Position numbers and translations under genes: made by a program. DNA of 64,000 nucleotides from Sphingomonas sp. Y38-1Y (lineage in GTDB: Bacteria; Pseudomonadota; Alphaproteobacteria; Sphingomonadales; Sphingomonadaceae), in NCBI RefSeq assembly GCF_032391395.1, contig NZ_CP135916.1, positions 2,635,001 through 2,699,000 on the forward strand, written 5' to 3'. The notes under the pieces were generated by a model that had not been told where the DNA came from, ran no database searches, and saw nothing but the letters and a program-made list of their open reading frames with translations. Of this stretch, positions 11,282 through 19,990 are shown in pieces; within the stretch, counting starts at the first letter, position 1; the number at the start of each line of letters is the position of its first letter.

Positions 11282-11316
11282 CGGGGCCGGTAGGGGGAAG
11301 GCGTCGGCGATGGATC

Positions 11317-11529
11317 TTACTGCTTGGTGCCGTCGGCCTTCTGGACCTCCAGCGTCGGTACTTCGACCGTCTTGTTGGTGGTGCCGAGCTCGACGCGGCC
11401 GACATCGGCCTTGAACTCTGGCGCCTGGACGACGGCGGGACGCGTCTGGTCGATGCTGACCATGCCGAGCGACATGAGCACGACCAGTGCCAGCGCGGCG
11501 AGGCCCAGCAGGACGAGGATGGTCTTCAT
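11317..11529 (-). CDS. small single-pass membrane protein of unknown function
   Basis: 70 residues: a hydrophobic N-terminal segment (ILVLLGLAALALVVLMSLGMV, residues 4-24) that could be a membrane anchor or uncleaved signal, followed by a polar tail. No recognised domain. An upstream GGGGAAGA supports the start at 11529. It lies 35 nt upstream of tadA on the same strand and may be co-transcribed. Good codon use and a plausible signal segment support a real gene. Confidence 0.65.
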   Translation of the reverse strand: MKTILVLLGLAALALVVLMSLGMVSIDQTRPAVVQAPEFKADVGRVELGTTNKTVEVPTLEVQKADGTKQ

Positions 11530-11686
11530 GGCGTCTTCCCCTTATGATCGATTGGTACGTCGTCGCAACAACGCGGCGTCGCCGCATGGGTTGCGCGTCG
11601 GCGGTTGACGGCGGGAAGCCAAGCGGGTAGTGGCGCGGCCTTTCCGGGGCGACCCGGACCCAGGCCGAAACTCAGGATTGATCATC

Positions 11687-11983
11687 ATGTCGCGCATTTG
11701 CGAGCTGACCGGCAAGGGCCGGCAGGTGGGACACAATGTGTCGCACGCCAACAACAAGACCAAGCGGACCTTCCTGCCCAACCTGCAGAACGTCACGCTG
11801 ATCTCGGACGCGCTCGAGAAGAGCGTCAAGCTGCGCGTTTCGACGCACGGCCTGCGTTCGGTCGAGCATGTCGGCGGCCTGGACAACTGGCTGACCAAGA
11901 CCAGCGACACCGACCTGTCGCTGCGCGCGCGTCGCCTGAAGCGCGAAGTCGCCAAGAAGCTGGCGGGCGCTGCCGCCGCCTGA
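11687..11983 (+). CDS. rpmB: 50S ribosomal protein L28
   Basis: 98-residue L28 of the large ribosomal subunit. It shows [20 protein letters not shown] at the start and the [24 protein letters not shown] segments typical of alphaproteobacterial L28. The ATG at 11687 is fixed by the family N-terminus and a CAGGA upstream. It is monocistronic, with a hairpin terminator 24 nt downstream. Confidence 0.97.
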   Translation: MSRICELTGKGRQVGHNVSHANNKTKRTFLPNLQNVTLISDALEKSVKLRVSTHGLRSVEHVGGLDNWLTKTSDTDLSLRARRLKREVAKKLAGAAAA

Positions 11984-12006
11984 TCCCGTTCGGGATTGCG
12001 AGTTGC

Positions 12007-12040
12007 AAGGGCGCTGCTCCTGATGGGAGCGGCGCCCTTT
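12007..12040 (+). terminator. rho-independent terminator of rpmB
   Basis: A 14-bp stem (AAGGGCGCTGCTCC pairing with GGAGCGGCGCCCTT, one G-U pair) with a 5-nt loop, just after rpmB and followed by a weakly T-rich stretch. Confidence 0.75.
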
Positions 12041-12068
12041 CGCGCGTCTTTCAAAGCCGTATCCTGCT

Positions 12069-12135
12069 CCGTTCGCCCTGAGCCTGTCGAAGGGCGTGCC
12101 CTAGACACGTGCTTCGACAAGCTCAGCACGAACGG
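12069..12135. repeat. TTCGTCCTGAGCCTGTCGAAG-type palindrome
   Basis: Two near-complementary 24-nt arms: CCGTTCGCCCTGAGCCTG... at 12069-12092 and ...AAGCTCAGCACGAACGG at 12112-12135. It lies between the convergent rpmB and phytase-like genes. Copies of the same family occur at 19300, 41842 and 55185. Confidence 0.85.
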
Positions 12136-12160
12136 GTGGAGTTGGAGCGCGCCCCTACGC

Positions 12161-13144
12161 TCAGTCCTCCAGCGCGAACTTCAGCAATAGCGTTCGCTGC
12201 AGGATGAACTGGTTGTCGTCGCTGACGAGCCACAGGATCGTGCGCCCACCCTCGCGCGTGACCGCCACCCCTTCGAAATTGTCGTGCAGCGCCGGCGCCT
12301 CCAGCCGCGCGATCTCGCGCCCGCTGACCTCGGCGCCGGGTCGGATCGCACCGCGGTCGATCACCACCAGCACGTTCCAGAAGCCGTTCGGCAGCCCCAC
12401 GCCGCGATTGAGCACGACAAGGCGTCCGTCGGGCAGCTCGGCGGCATCGACCGGGTGGGTGCCGGCGGGCGGGCGATAGCTGAAGGCGAACTGGCGCGTC
12501 GCGGGCTCGACCGGGTCGCCCATGAAGACGATGCCGTGTCGCAGCCCCGCCTTCCCGTCGCCGCGCGTCTCCGCGATCGTGACGAAGCGCCCGTCGGAGA
12601 GCCGCGCCAGGCTCTCCGGCCCGCCATTCTCCTCCCAGCGCCGCATCGCCTCGGGCCGGACATGGCCGGTCGCATGGGCCAGATCGGGCTGGTAGCGCCA
12701 GATCGCATTGGCGCGCTCGAACCCCACCCAGTAGCGGCCGGTCTTCGGATCGCGCGCAAGCGACTCGCTGTCGCGGTCCAGCTTGGACCAGCCATGCCCC
12801 GGCCCTTCGATCAGCGACGAATACCGGACCCGCGCCAGCCGCTCACCGCCCAGCCAGTCGAACGACACCACGCTGCCGCCGTCGCTGACCATCGTCACAC
12901 GCCGGCCGACCACCGACAGTGCGGACCAGCCGCCGATGCCGCGGCCCTGCTCGTGCAGGACCACGCCCTCCAGATAGGTCAGCTTGCCCAGATGCCGACG
13001 GCCGGGATCATCGGCGAACAATGCGACCGATTCGGCGCGCATCGTGTTCGACAGCGGCGGCTGGAGCGGCAGCGGCAGCTTCGCATCGCCCGAATAATCC
13101 TGAACGAAGACAAGGCACATCAGCACCGAGAGCATTTTCCGCAT
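12161..13144 (-). CDS. secreted phytase-like (esterase-like activity of phytase) protein
   Basis: 327 residues with an N-terminal signal-like segment (MRKMLSVLMCLVFVQDYSG). The body matches the phytase-like beta-propeller domain described as esterase-like activity of phytase, with repeated strands such as DRDSESLARDPKTGRYWVGFE, GPESLARLSDGRFVTIAE and NFEGVAVTREGG. The cysteine at residue 10 in VLMCLVF is not a convincing lipobox. The actual substrate is unknown. It is a monocistronic gene on the minus strand. Confidence 0.75.
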   Translation of the reverse strand: MRKMLSVLMCLVFVQDYSGDAKLPLPLQPPLSNTMRAESVALFADDPGRRHLGKLTYLEGVVLHEQGRGIGGWSALSVVGRRVTMVSDGGSVVSFDWLGGERLARVRYSSLIEGPGHGWSKLDRDSESLARDPKTGRYWVGFERANAIWRYQPDLAHATGHVRPEAMRRWEENGGPESLARLSDGRFVTIAETRGDGKAGLRHGIVFMGDPVEPATRQFAFSYRPPAGTHPVDAAELPDGRLVVLNRGVGLPNGFWNVLVVIDRGAIRPGAEVSGREIARLEAPALHDNFEGVAVTREGGRTILWLVSDDNQFILQRTLLLKFALED

Positions 13145-13321
13145 CGTCCCCGGCGCTAGCGGGCGCGGTGGCCCGGCTCAACCGCGCGCTTAGCTGAACA
13201 TTGGCTAACGGGCGCATTCAGCCACGGCTCAATGCGAATCACCCATAAGCGGATCAACGATAGCGGACCCGATTCGCCCGCCATCGGTTCGGATTGACGA
13301 ACAGGGACAAGGAGAACGACC

Positions 13322-13726
13322 ATGTTCAAGCAGCTGATGCTCGCCGCGACCGCCGTGACGATGGGGACCACCGCGCTGGTCGTCCCGACGGCGCCCGCCC
13401 AGGCGCAGGGCTATTACGGCCAGGATTACGGCTATGCCGGTCAGCGTTATCGCGACCGCGGCTATTACGGCGATCGCCGCTACGATCGTGGCTATGACCG
13501 CCGCTATTACGGCAACGATCGCCGCTATTATCGCAACCGCGCGCGGGAGCGCTGCAACGACGGCGATGGCGGCACGATCGTCGGCGCAATCGCGGGTGGC
13601 CTGCTCGGCAACCAGATCGCCGGCCGCGGTGACCGCACGCTCGGCACGATCCTCGGCGGCGGCGTCGGCGCCCTTGCCGGCCGCGCGATCGATCGGTCGG
13701 ACCGGCCGGGTTACTGCCGCCGCTGA
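13322..13726 (+). CDS. glycine-zipper 2TM domain secreted protein
   Basis: 134 residues. Signal peptide MFKQLMLAATAVTMGTTALV with cleavage likely after AQAQ, then a Tyr/Arg/Asp-rich low-complexity stretch (repeats of RRYYG and YDRGYD), and a C-terminal glycine-zipper 2TM region (GTIVGAIAGGLLGNQIAGRG, then GTILGGGVGALAGRAIDR). Such proteins are periplasmic or outer-membrane associated, related to the SlyB/Rcp17 kDa antigen group. AAGGAG at 13309-13314 is a strong ribosome-binding site and fixes the start. A hairpin terminator follows. Confidence 0.88.
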   Translation: MFKQLMLAATAVTMGTTALVVPTAPAQAQGYYGQDYGYAGQRYRDRGYYGDRRYDRGYDRRYYGNDRRYYRNRARERCNDGDGGTIVGAIAGGLLGNQIAGRGDRTLGTILGGGVGALAGRAIDRSDRPGYCRR

Positions 13727-13784
13727 TCCATATTCTCTCCAGTGGCGTAGCTGAGAGAGTCCCTCGCGTAGCGTATCGAGGGAG

Positions 13785-13814
13785 GGAGGCCGGTTCCTTT
13801 GGGAGCCGGCCTCC
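13785..13814 (+). terminator. hairpin terminator after the glycine-zipper gene
   Basis: 13-bp stem, GGAGGCCGGTTCC with GGAGCCGGCCTCC (one mismatch or wobble), 4-nt loop, followed by TGACGTTTCT. The T tract is weak. Confidence 0.65.
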
Positions 13815-13834
13815 TGACGTTTCTGATTGCTAGA

Positions 13835-13894
13835 TCCTCCCCTGGAAGGGGAGGTGGCAGGCCGCAGGCCTGACGGAGGGGTAGGTCTGGGGCG
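13835..13894. repeat. CTCCCC-type palindrome
   Basis: Hairpin CCTCCCCTGG...AAGGGGAGG at 13836-13854, followed by GGCAGGCCGCAGGCCTGACGG, a second small palindrome, and GAGGGGTAGG. Related sequences occur at 29631, 47498 and 61991. It lies between convergent genes. Confidence 0.75.
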
Positions 13895-14053
13895 TGAGGC
13901 CGCGCCGACTTATCGGGTGTCGCGGCTTGCTGGGCAGCGCCGGCGGCGAAGCCGCCGTCGTCGGTCGGGCCTTGGAGGCCCGCCGGCCGTGCCGGGCGAT
14001 GCGAACTGCCGTTGGCGGTCGCATCGGCGGCGACGTGGCGCCGCCTTCGCCCG
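13895..14053. other. hairpin-rich region downstream of phaB
   Basis: No gene is seen. Three adjacent hairpins: 13941-13957 (7 bp, GAA loop), 13966-13982 (7 bp, TGG loop), and 13997-14026 (12 bp with one bulge and a GTTG loop). They lie immediately after the phaB stop, so they would form in its 3' untranslated RNA. They could act as an RNA stabiliser, terminator or repeat. Confidence 0.5.
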
Positions 14054-14776
14054 TCAGTACATATGCTGCCCGCCGTTGATGCTCAGCGTCGATCCGGTGA
14101 CAAAGCCGGCCTCCTCCGCGCACAGGAACGCGACGCCGCGTGCGATCTCCTGCGCCTGGCCCAGCCGGCCGACCGGCACGCGGGCGACGATCTTCTCGAG
14201 CACGTCGGCGGGCACCGCGGCGACCATGTCCGTGTCGATATAACCCGGCGCGATCGCGTTGACCGTCACGCCGAAGCGCGCGCCTTCCTGCGCCAGCGCC
14301 TTGGTAAAGCCATGGATGCCCGACTTGGCCGCGGCGTAGTTGACCTGGCCGTATTGGCCCGCCTGGCCATTGATCGATCCGATGTTGACGATGCGGCCCC
14401 ATTTGCGGTCGCGCATGCCGGGGAACACCGCCTTGGCCATGTTGAAGCAACCGCCAAGGTTGGTGTCCATGACCTCCTTCCACATCTGGTACGTCATCTT
14501 CAGGATCGTGCCGTCGCGGGTGATGCCGGCATTGTTGACGACGATGTCGACCGGGCCGAGCTCGTCCGCAACCTTCGCCACGCCCGCCTGACAGGCGTCG
14601 TAATCGGCGACGTCCCATTTGTAGGCGGCGATGCCCGCGCGCTCGCTGAACGCCTGGGCGCGCTCGTCATTGCCGGCGTAATTGGCGGCAACGGTGACGC
14701 CTGCCTCCTTCAATGCAAGGCTGATCGCCTCACCGATCCCGCGCGTACCCCCGGTAACGATCGCGACGCGTGCCAT
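14054..14776 (-). CDS. phaB: acetoacetyl-CoA reductase PhaB
   Basis: 240-residue short-chain dehydrogenase that reduces acetoacetyl-CoA to (R)-3-hydroxybutyryl-CoA for polyhydroxybutyrate synthesis. The NADP-binding TGGTRGIG is at the N-terminus; NNAG lies at residues 81-84; the catalytic triad is Ser134, Tyr147 and Lys151 (YAAAK). QAGQYGQVNYAAAKSG matches PhaB more closely than FabG. No phaA or phaC is adjacent. The start at 14776 begins directly with MARVAIVTGGTRG. Confidence 0.9.
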   Translation of the reverse strand: MARVAIVTGGTRGIGEAISLALKEAGVTVAANYAGNDERAQAFSERAGIAAYKWDVADYDACQAGVAKVADELGPVDIVVNNAGITRDGTILKMTYQMWKEVMDTNLGGCFNMAKAVFPGMRDRKWGRIVNIGSINGQAGQYGQVNYAAAKSGIHGFTKALAQEGARFGVTVNAIAPGYIDTDMVAAVPADVLEKIVARVPVGRLGQAQEIARGVAFLCAEEAGFVTGSTLSINGGQHMY

Positions 14777-14836
14777 GCATCTCTCTCCTGTTCGTACAGC
14801 GGACCGACTGCCGGTCTCGCTTGACCACGATCAGGC

Positions 14837-15844
14837 CTAGCCGCCGGGGACCCACCCGGCAAGCTCGCGCGCGATCACACTTTTCAGCATTCGCATGCCG
14901 TTTTCGGACGCATTGAGGCACGGGAGATAGGCAAAGTGTGTACCTCCCGCTTCCTCGAAGCTTTCGCGTCCGCGGATCGCCAGTTCCTCCAGCGTCTCCA
15001 GGCAGTCGGCGGAAAATCCCGGTGCGAAAATCGCGACGCGGCGTGTGCCCTTGGTCGCCAGCTCGACCAAAACCTCGTCGGTCGCCGGCCCCAGCCACTT
15101 GGCCGGACCGAAGCGGGACTGGAAGCTGACGATCAGGTCACGCCCCATCGCTTCGGACAACAGCCGCGCGGTTTTCTGGCAATGGCAATGATAAGGATCG
15201 CCCAGCATCAGCGTCCGCTGCGGCATGCCGTGAAAGCTCGCGACCAGCGCCTCGGGCTCGAAGTCGAGCGCGGCCACCGCCGCTTCGATGCTCTCGCGCA
15301 GCGCGTCGATATAGGTGGGGTCGTCGTAATAGGGCGGCAGCGTCCGCACCGCCGGCTGCCACCGCATCGTCGCCAGATGCGCAAACGCCTTATCGTTGGC
15401 GGTCGCGGTCGTCGCCGCACAATATTGCGGGTAGAGCGGCGCGATCAGGATGCGTTCGCACCCGGCATCCTTCATCGCCTGAAACCGGTCGGCGATGGCG
15501 GGGCGACCGTACCGCATGGCATAGTCGACGAGGACTCCCGGCCCGAACGCCCCCTCCAGCGCCGCCGCCTGTGCCCGCGTGATCGCGGCGAGCGGCGAGC
15601 CGTCCTCGGTCCAGACCTGCTGATAGGCATGCGCCGACTTCTTGGGCCGGGTCGTCAGCACGAAGCCGCGCAGGATCGGCTGCCAGATGAGGCGCGGGAT
15701 CTCGACCACGCGCGGATCGGACAGGAACTCGGCAAGGTAACGCCGGACCGACGCGACGTCGGAAGCATCGGGCGTCCCCAGGTTGACGAGCAGCACGCCG
15801 ACCTTGCGGGCGGGGATCGCGGGATGATCGGCGGGGATCGGCAT
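14837..15844 (-). CDS. hemH: ferrochelatase
   Basis: 335 residues; it inserts Fe2+ into protoporphyrin IX in the last step of haem synthesis. GVLLVNLGTPD lies at the start and the conserved SFHGMP motif with the metal-coordinating His lies around residue 205; PYHCHCQKTA and SRFGPAKWL follow. The start codon overlaps the stop of the upstream molybdenum hydroxylase gene by one base (TGATG), so the two should be co-translated. Confidence 0.95.
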   Translation of the reverse strand: MPIPADHPAIPARKVGVLLVNLGTPDASDVASVRRYLAEFLSDPRVVEIPRLIWQPILRGFVLTTRPKKSAHAYQQVWTEDGSPLAAITRAQAAALEGAFGPGVLVDYAMRYGRPAIADRFQAMKDAGCERILIAPLYPQYCAATTATANDKAFAHLATMRWQPAVRTLPPYYDDPTYIDALRESIEAAVAALDFEPEALVASFHGMPQRTLMLGDPYHCHCQKTARLLSEAMGRDLIVSFQSRFGPAKWLGPATDEVLVELATKGTRRVAIFAPGFSADCLETLEELAIRGRESFEEAGGTHFAYLPCLNASENGMRMLKSVIARELAGWVPGG

Positions 15845-18081
15845 CAGGGGTTCGCCGGATCGAGCGGGAGGCGGCGTAAACGCAGGCCACTGGCGGCCGC
15901 GACGGCATTTGCGATCGCGGGCGCGACCGGCGGGACGGCGAGCTCCGACACGCCGCCGGGTTCGGCTTCGCTCCGGATCAGCTCGACGGTGATGTCGGGA
16001 AGGTCATCGATCATGGGCAAGCGCAAATCGGCAAGCGTGCGCGCCTCTGCAACCCCATCCTTGTACCGCGTCGCACAACCAAGCGCCTGGGCGAGCCCGA
16101 AGACGAGCCCGCCCTCGACCAGTTGCAGCACGATGTCGGGGTGGACCACGCGTCCGCAATCAACCGCCGCGACCAGACGCGAGCAGCGGACGCGGTCGCC
16201 CTCCAACGCTGCTTCCGCCAGCACGGCGATATACGAGCCGCGGAACGCGTGCGCGGCGATCCCCTGCCCGCTCCCCATCATGCCCCCCTGCCACCCGCCG
16301 ATCGAGGCGACGGTGTTGAGGCAATTGGCGAGCCGCGGCTGCTGGCCGAGCATGCGGATCCGAAAATAGCTCGCATCGAACTCGGCGCGGCGCGCGAGTT
16401 CGTCGACGAAGCTTTCGGCAAAGAAGCACGTATAGCCATGCGCACCGCCGCGCAGGTGACCGACCGGCGTGCCGATCCCGGCGGCGTGATGGTCGACGCC
16501 CCAATTCGCGATGCCATAGGGCGGCTCGGCACCGGCGACCGCCGCGGCGTCACCGGGCCGTGCCGGCAGTGCGAGCGACAGGTCGGCGATCGTCTCCCCA
16601 GTCATCAGCCTTCCGGCCAGCTCGCGTCCGACGCTCGGCGCGGCGATCGCGGCATGCCACGCGATCACCCGCCCGTCGCGCTCCATCCGTGCGGTCATCG
16701 CTGCGCGCGCGGGCGGGCGAAAGCGATCGCGGATCACGTCCTCGCCCCGACTGTAGCTCAATTGCACGGGTCGCCCCGCCGCGCGCGCGAGCCATGCGGC
16801 CTGCTCGGCGACCAACGTCTCCAGCCCTGCGCCGAACGATCCGCCGGCCTGCATCGGGATCACCGTCACCGCATCCTCGCCGATGCCGAGCGCGCGTGCC
16901 GCCGCGGCTCGCGCCGCCGCCGGCGCCAGCGTGCCGATCCAGAGGCGCAGCCGCCCGTCCTCGAACAGCGCGGTGGCGGCGGTCGGTTCGAGCGATGCAT
17001 GGATGCCGGGCGCGGCGGCATAATGAGCGCGGAACAGCCGCCGGCCGGTCAGCATCGCGTCGATCTCGCCCGCGCCGGCGACCCGCCCGCCCGGCTCGGC
17101 CAGCGCCGCCGACAGGGCTGCGTCGATGCGCTCGTCGCTGACGGGGTCGCGCGTCTCGAACCGGGGCCGCGTCGCGTCGAGCGCGCGGCGGGCGGCAAAG
17201 CTGTCGGTCGCGAGCGCGGCGACCCAGCGCTCGGTGGTGACGATCTTGACCACGCCCGGTACCGCATCGGCCGCGCGTACGTCGGCGCTCAGCAACCGCG
17301 TGTCGCCGAGCGGCCCCTGACGGATCGCCGCGAACAGCATGCCCGGCAGCCGCACGTCGCCCGCGAAATTGGCGCTGCCGTCCAGCTTGGCCGGCGTGTC
17401 GAGCCGCGTCACCGCGGTACCGGTCAGCCGGTTCTCCTCGTCGCTGCGCAACACCGGCCGCTCGGGGAGCGAGCGCCCCGCCGCTTCCGCCGCCAGCTCG
17501 CCGAAGCGCGCGCGACGGTCGCCGGCCACGACGAAGCCCTCGCGGACCGCGCACTGCGTCGCCACGATCCCCCAGCGGCCGGCCGCCGTCTCGATCAGCA
17601 TCGTCCGCGCCGCCGCCGCCGCCTCGCGCAGCGGCACCTCGAACTGGCGGAGCGACGACGATCCGCCGGTCAGCATCCGCCGCGCACCCTGCTCGCCCGC
17701 CAGAGCCGGGATCGTCGGCACGCGCGCATCGATGCCGCCGAACAGTTCGGCCGCGGCGAGCGGATTGGCATAGGCCGGCCCCACCGGCGCAGGCTCGACG
17801 CCCACCGTCCGCCAATCGGCGCCGAGCTCGTCGGCCACCACCTGTGCCAGTGTCGTGAACACGCCCTGCCCGTGCTCGGCAACCGGGATCGCGACGGTCA
17901 GCCGGCCATCCTCGGCGATGCGCAGCCACGCGCCAAAACCGTGCTCGTCCGCGCGCGCAGGCGCCGGGATCGCGAACTGCCGCGGCCACAAGCCCCAGGC
18001 GACGATCAGGCCCAAGCCTGCGCCGCCGCCCGCCAGCAGCGTGCGCCTGCTCACCCCCCCGATGCCGCGCCCTGCCGCCAT
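15844..18081 (-). CDS. molybdenum hydroxylase large subunit (IorB-like, xanthine dehydrogenase family)
   Basis: 745-residue molybdopterin-binding subunit resembling the beta subunit of isoquinoline 1-oxidoreductase and related aldehyde oxidoreductases. The N-terminus VSRRTLLAGGGAG is a Tat signal (Arg12, Arg13), so it would be exported folded to the periplasm. The Gly-rich MQAGGSFGAGLE segment and the C-terminal conserved PPVAPAIANA are visible. No gene for the [2Fe-2S] subunit (IorA) lies next to it; neighbours are hemH and the divergent dapE. Substrate unknown. Confidence 0.85.
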   Translation of the reverse strand: MAAGRGIGGVSRRTLLAGGGAGLGLIVAWGLWPRQFAIPAPARADEHGFGAWLRIAEDGRLTVAIPVAEHGQGVFTTLAQVVADELGADWRTVGVEPAPVGPAYANPLAAAELFGGIDARVPTIPALAGEQGARRMLTGGSSSLRQFEVPLREAAAAARTMLIETAAGRWGIVATQCAVREGFVVAGDRRARFGELAAEAAGRSLPERPVLRSDEENRLTGTAVTRLDTPAKLDGSANFAGDVRLPGMLFAAIRQGPLGDTRLLSADVRAADAVPGVVKIVTTERWVAALATDSFAARRALDATRPRFETRDPVSDERIDAALSAALAEPGGRVAGAGEIDAMLTGRRLFRAHYAAAPGIHASLEPTAATALFEDGRLRLWIGTLAPAAARAAAARALGIGEDAVTVIPMQAGGSFGAGLETLVAEQAAWLARAAGRPVQLSYSRGEDVIRDRFRPPARAAMTARMERDGRVIAWHAAIAAPSVGRELAGRLMTGETIADLSLALPARPGDAAAVAGAEPPYGIANWGVDHHAAGIGTPVGHLRGGAHGYTCFFAESFVDELARRAEFDASYFRIRMLGQQPRLANCLNTVASIGGWQGGMMGSGQGIAAHAFRGSYIAVLAEAALEGDRVRCSRLVAAVDCGRVVHPDIVLQLVEGGLVFGLAQALGCATRYKDGVAEARTLADLRLPMIDDLPDITVELIRSEAEPGGVSELAVPPVAPAIANAVAAASGLRLRRLPLDPANP

Positions 18082-18157
18082 CCCGCCGCTCTATCGACTC
18101 GCCCGCCGCCGCGCCACGGGGATTGTGTCGCGACCCCGCCCGCGCCATGCGACGCGG

Positions 18158-19288
18158 ATGGACGACGCCCTGCCCCCCGCCGCGCAGCTCGCGCAACAGC
18201 TCATCGCCGCCGAAAGCGTGACGCCGGCGCGCGGCGCCGTGTTCGACGTGATGGAGGCGATGCTGCGGCCCTTGGGGTTCGAGGTCGACCGCTTCGTCAC
18301 GGGTGAGGCACCTGACGGTCCCGTCGAGAACCTGCTCGCCGTTCGCGGCAGCGGTGGGCCGCATTTCGCGTTTGCCGGCCATGTCGATGTCGTCCCCGCA
18401 GGCATCGGCTGGAGCGCGGGCGCGTTCGAGCCGGTGATCCGCGGCGACCTGCTCCACGGGCGCGGCGCGGTCGACATGAAGGGCGCGATCGCCGCCTTCG
18501 TGGCCGCCGCCGACATGGCGCAGCCGCGCGGCACGCTCAGCCTCATCATCACCGGGGACGAGGAAGGGCCGGCGATCCACGGCACCCGCGCGCTGATCGA
18601 GCGGATGAACGCGCGGGGCATCCGCCCCGACCTGTGTCTTGTCGGGGAGCCGACCTCCACGCACCGGCTGGGCGACACGATCAAGATCGGGCGGCGCGGA
18701 TCGGTCAACATCTGGATCGACGTGCCGGGTCAGGCGGGCCACGTCGCCTATCCGCACCTCGCCGACAATCCGATCCCGCGGCTGGTGGCCGCGCTTGCCG
18801 AAATCGACGCGCTGGTGCTGGACGAGGGTACCGACTGGTTTCAGCCCTCGAACATCGAGATCACCGACCTGTCGGTGGGCAACCCAGCCACGAACGTCAT
18901 TCCCCCCGCGGCCGGCGCGCGCCTGAGCATCCGCTTCAACGACCGCCATCGCGGTGCCGAGCTGGGCGAGCGCATCGCGGGACTCGTCCACCGTTATGCG
19001 CCCGATGCGGTGGTCCGCCCCATTGTCTCCGGCGAAGCGTTCCTGACCGAGCCGGGGCCACTCTCCACGCTCGTCTCCGATGCGATCGAGGCGCGGCTGG
19101 GACTCCGGCCCGAGCTGTCGACCAGCGGCGGCACGTCGGACGCGCGCTTTCTGTCGGCGCTATGTCCGGTGGTCGAGTTCGGCCTCCTCAACGCGACGAT
19201 GCACAAGGCCGACGAGGCGGTGTCGATCGCGGACCTGGCGGCGCTGACCGACATCTATCGCGACATCATCGCGCGGGCGCTGGCTTAG
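18158..19288 (+). CDS. dapE: succinyl-diaminopimelate desuccinylase
   Basis: 376-residue M20 metallohydrolase in the succinylase branch of lysine/meso-diaminopimelate synthesis. The dizinc ligands are His75 (FAGHVDVVP), Asp106 (GRGAVDMKG), Glu135/Glu136 (DEEGPA) and His349 (ATMHKADE). The ATG at 18158 gives the family length; the frame stays open 300 nt upstream, which is antisense to the molybdenum hydroxylase gene and is not counted. It is divergent from that gene. Confidence 0.95.
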   Translation: MDDALPPAAQLAQQLIAAESVTPARGAVFDVMEAMLRPLGFEVDRFVTGEAPDGPVENLLAVRGSGGPHFAFAGHVDVVPAGIGWSAGAFEPVIRGDLLHGRGAVDMKGAIAAFVAAADMAQPRGTLSLIITGDEEGPAIHGTRALIERMNARGIRPDLCLVGEPTSTHRLGDTIKIGRRGSVNIWIDVPGQAGHVAYPHLADNPIPRLVAALAEIDALVLDEGTDWFQPSNIEITDLSVGNPATNVIPPAAGARLSIRFNDRHRGAELGERIAGLVHRYAPDAVVRPIVSGEAFLTEPGPLSTLVSDAIEARLGLRPELSTSGGTSDARFLSALCPVVEFGLLNATMHKADEAVSIADLAALTDIYRDIIARALA

Positions 19289-19299
19289 CCCCTCTAATC

Positions 19300-19430
19300 C
19301 CGTTCGTCCTGAGCCTGTCGAAGCACGTGCCGCGAACGCATTGCCTGTGACACGTCCTTCGACAAGCTCAGGACGAACGGTGTGGAACGTATCGACCCCA
19401 AAACCTCCGTTCGTGCTGAGCCTGTCGAAG
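19300..19430. repeat. TTCGTCCTGAGCCTGTCGAAG-type palindromes, one and a half copies
   Basis: Arms at 19300-19323 and 19357-19380 form a perfect palindrome of the CGTTCGTCCTGAGCCTG type, followed by a lone third arm at 19407-19430. It lies between convergent dapE and the smr gene. Confidence 0.88.
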
Positions 19431-19459
19431 GGCTCAGGAAGAACTTGGGATGGTCGCGC

Positions 19460-19990
19460 CTACCGCACCCGGCGCAGCACGATATACAGCGCCCCCGCCC
19501 CGCCATGCCGCGGATGCGCGGGCCGGACCGCGGCGATGCGGTCGGCGTGGCGAGAGGCGGCGATCCAGTCGCCCACCGCCGCGCGGATCGCACCGCGCGA
19601 ATAGGGCCGCTCCGCCTCCGGCCGGGGCGGCTTGCCCGTCACGAGCAAGAGCACCCGGTCACCCCGCGCGATCGCCCGCGCGAGCCCTTGATCCAGCAAC
19701 GCGTGCGCACCCGCGAGATTATGGCCGTGCAGGTCGATGCTGCTCTCCGGGCTTACCAGGCCGCGAGACAGCCGCTTGTCCCACCCGGCGTCGAGCGTCA
19801 CGCCGGGCACGACCGGTCGGCGCGGCGGCAGCCTGGGGGGCGCGACCGCCGGTGCCGGCTTTGCCGCGGCGACCGGTACGACCGCCGACACCGGCACCGC
19901 CGGCCGGCTCCGCCCCGGCAGCGGCTGCACCGACGCCATCACCCGCGCCCACAGCGCGGATTCTTCAGGGGCGAGCCGGCGTCCGGCCAT
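19460..19990 (-). CDS. Smr domain protein
   Basis: 176 residues with a Pro/Ala-rich N-terminal half and a C-terminal Smr domain. The Smr signature SIDLHGHNLAGAHALL is at about residues 83-98, with LLVTGKPP and HPRHGGAGALYIVLR near the end. Smr domains are nucleic-acid nicking or binding modules in MutS2 and stand-alone proteins. The start at 19990 overlaps the mltA 3' end by 26 nt; an alternative ATG is at 20017. It is the last gene of the timA-like/mltA/smr run. Confidence 0.88.
   Translation of the reverse strand: MAGRRLAPEESALWARVMASVQPLPGRSRPAVPVSAVVPVAAAKPAPAVAPPRLPPRRPVVPGVTLDAGWDKRLSRGLVSPESSIDLHGHNLAGAHALLDQGLARAIARGDRVLLLVTGKPPRPEAERPYSRGAIRAAVGDWIAASRHADRIAAVRPAHPRHGGAGALYIVLRRVR

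Noticed and set aside
16123..18306. Long open frame opposite the molybdenum hydroxylase gene
   Set aside because: Low-complexity Arg/Pro-rich translation on the opposite strand of a clear gene; shadow frame.
16550..18991. 813-codon minus-strand frame spanning the dapE start region
   Set aside because: It joins out-of-frame molybdenum hydroxylase sequence and antisense of dapE; no domain.
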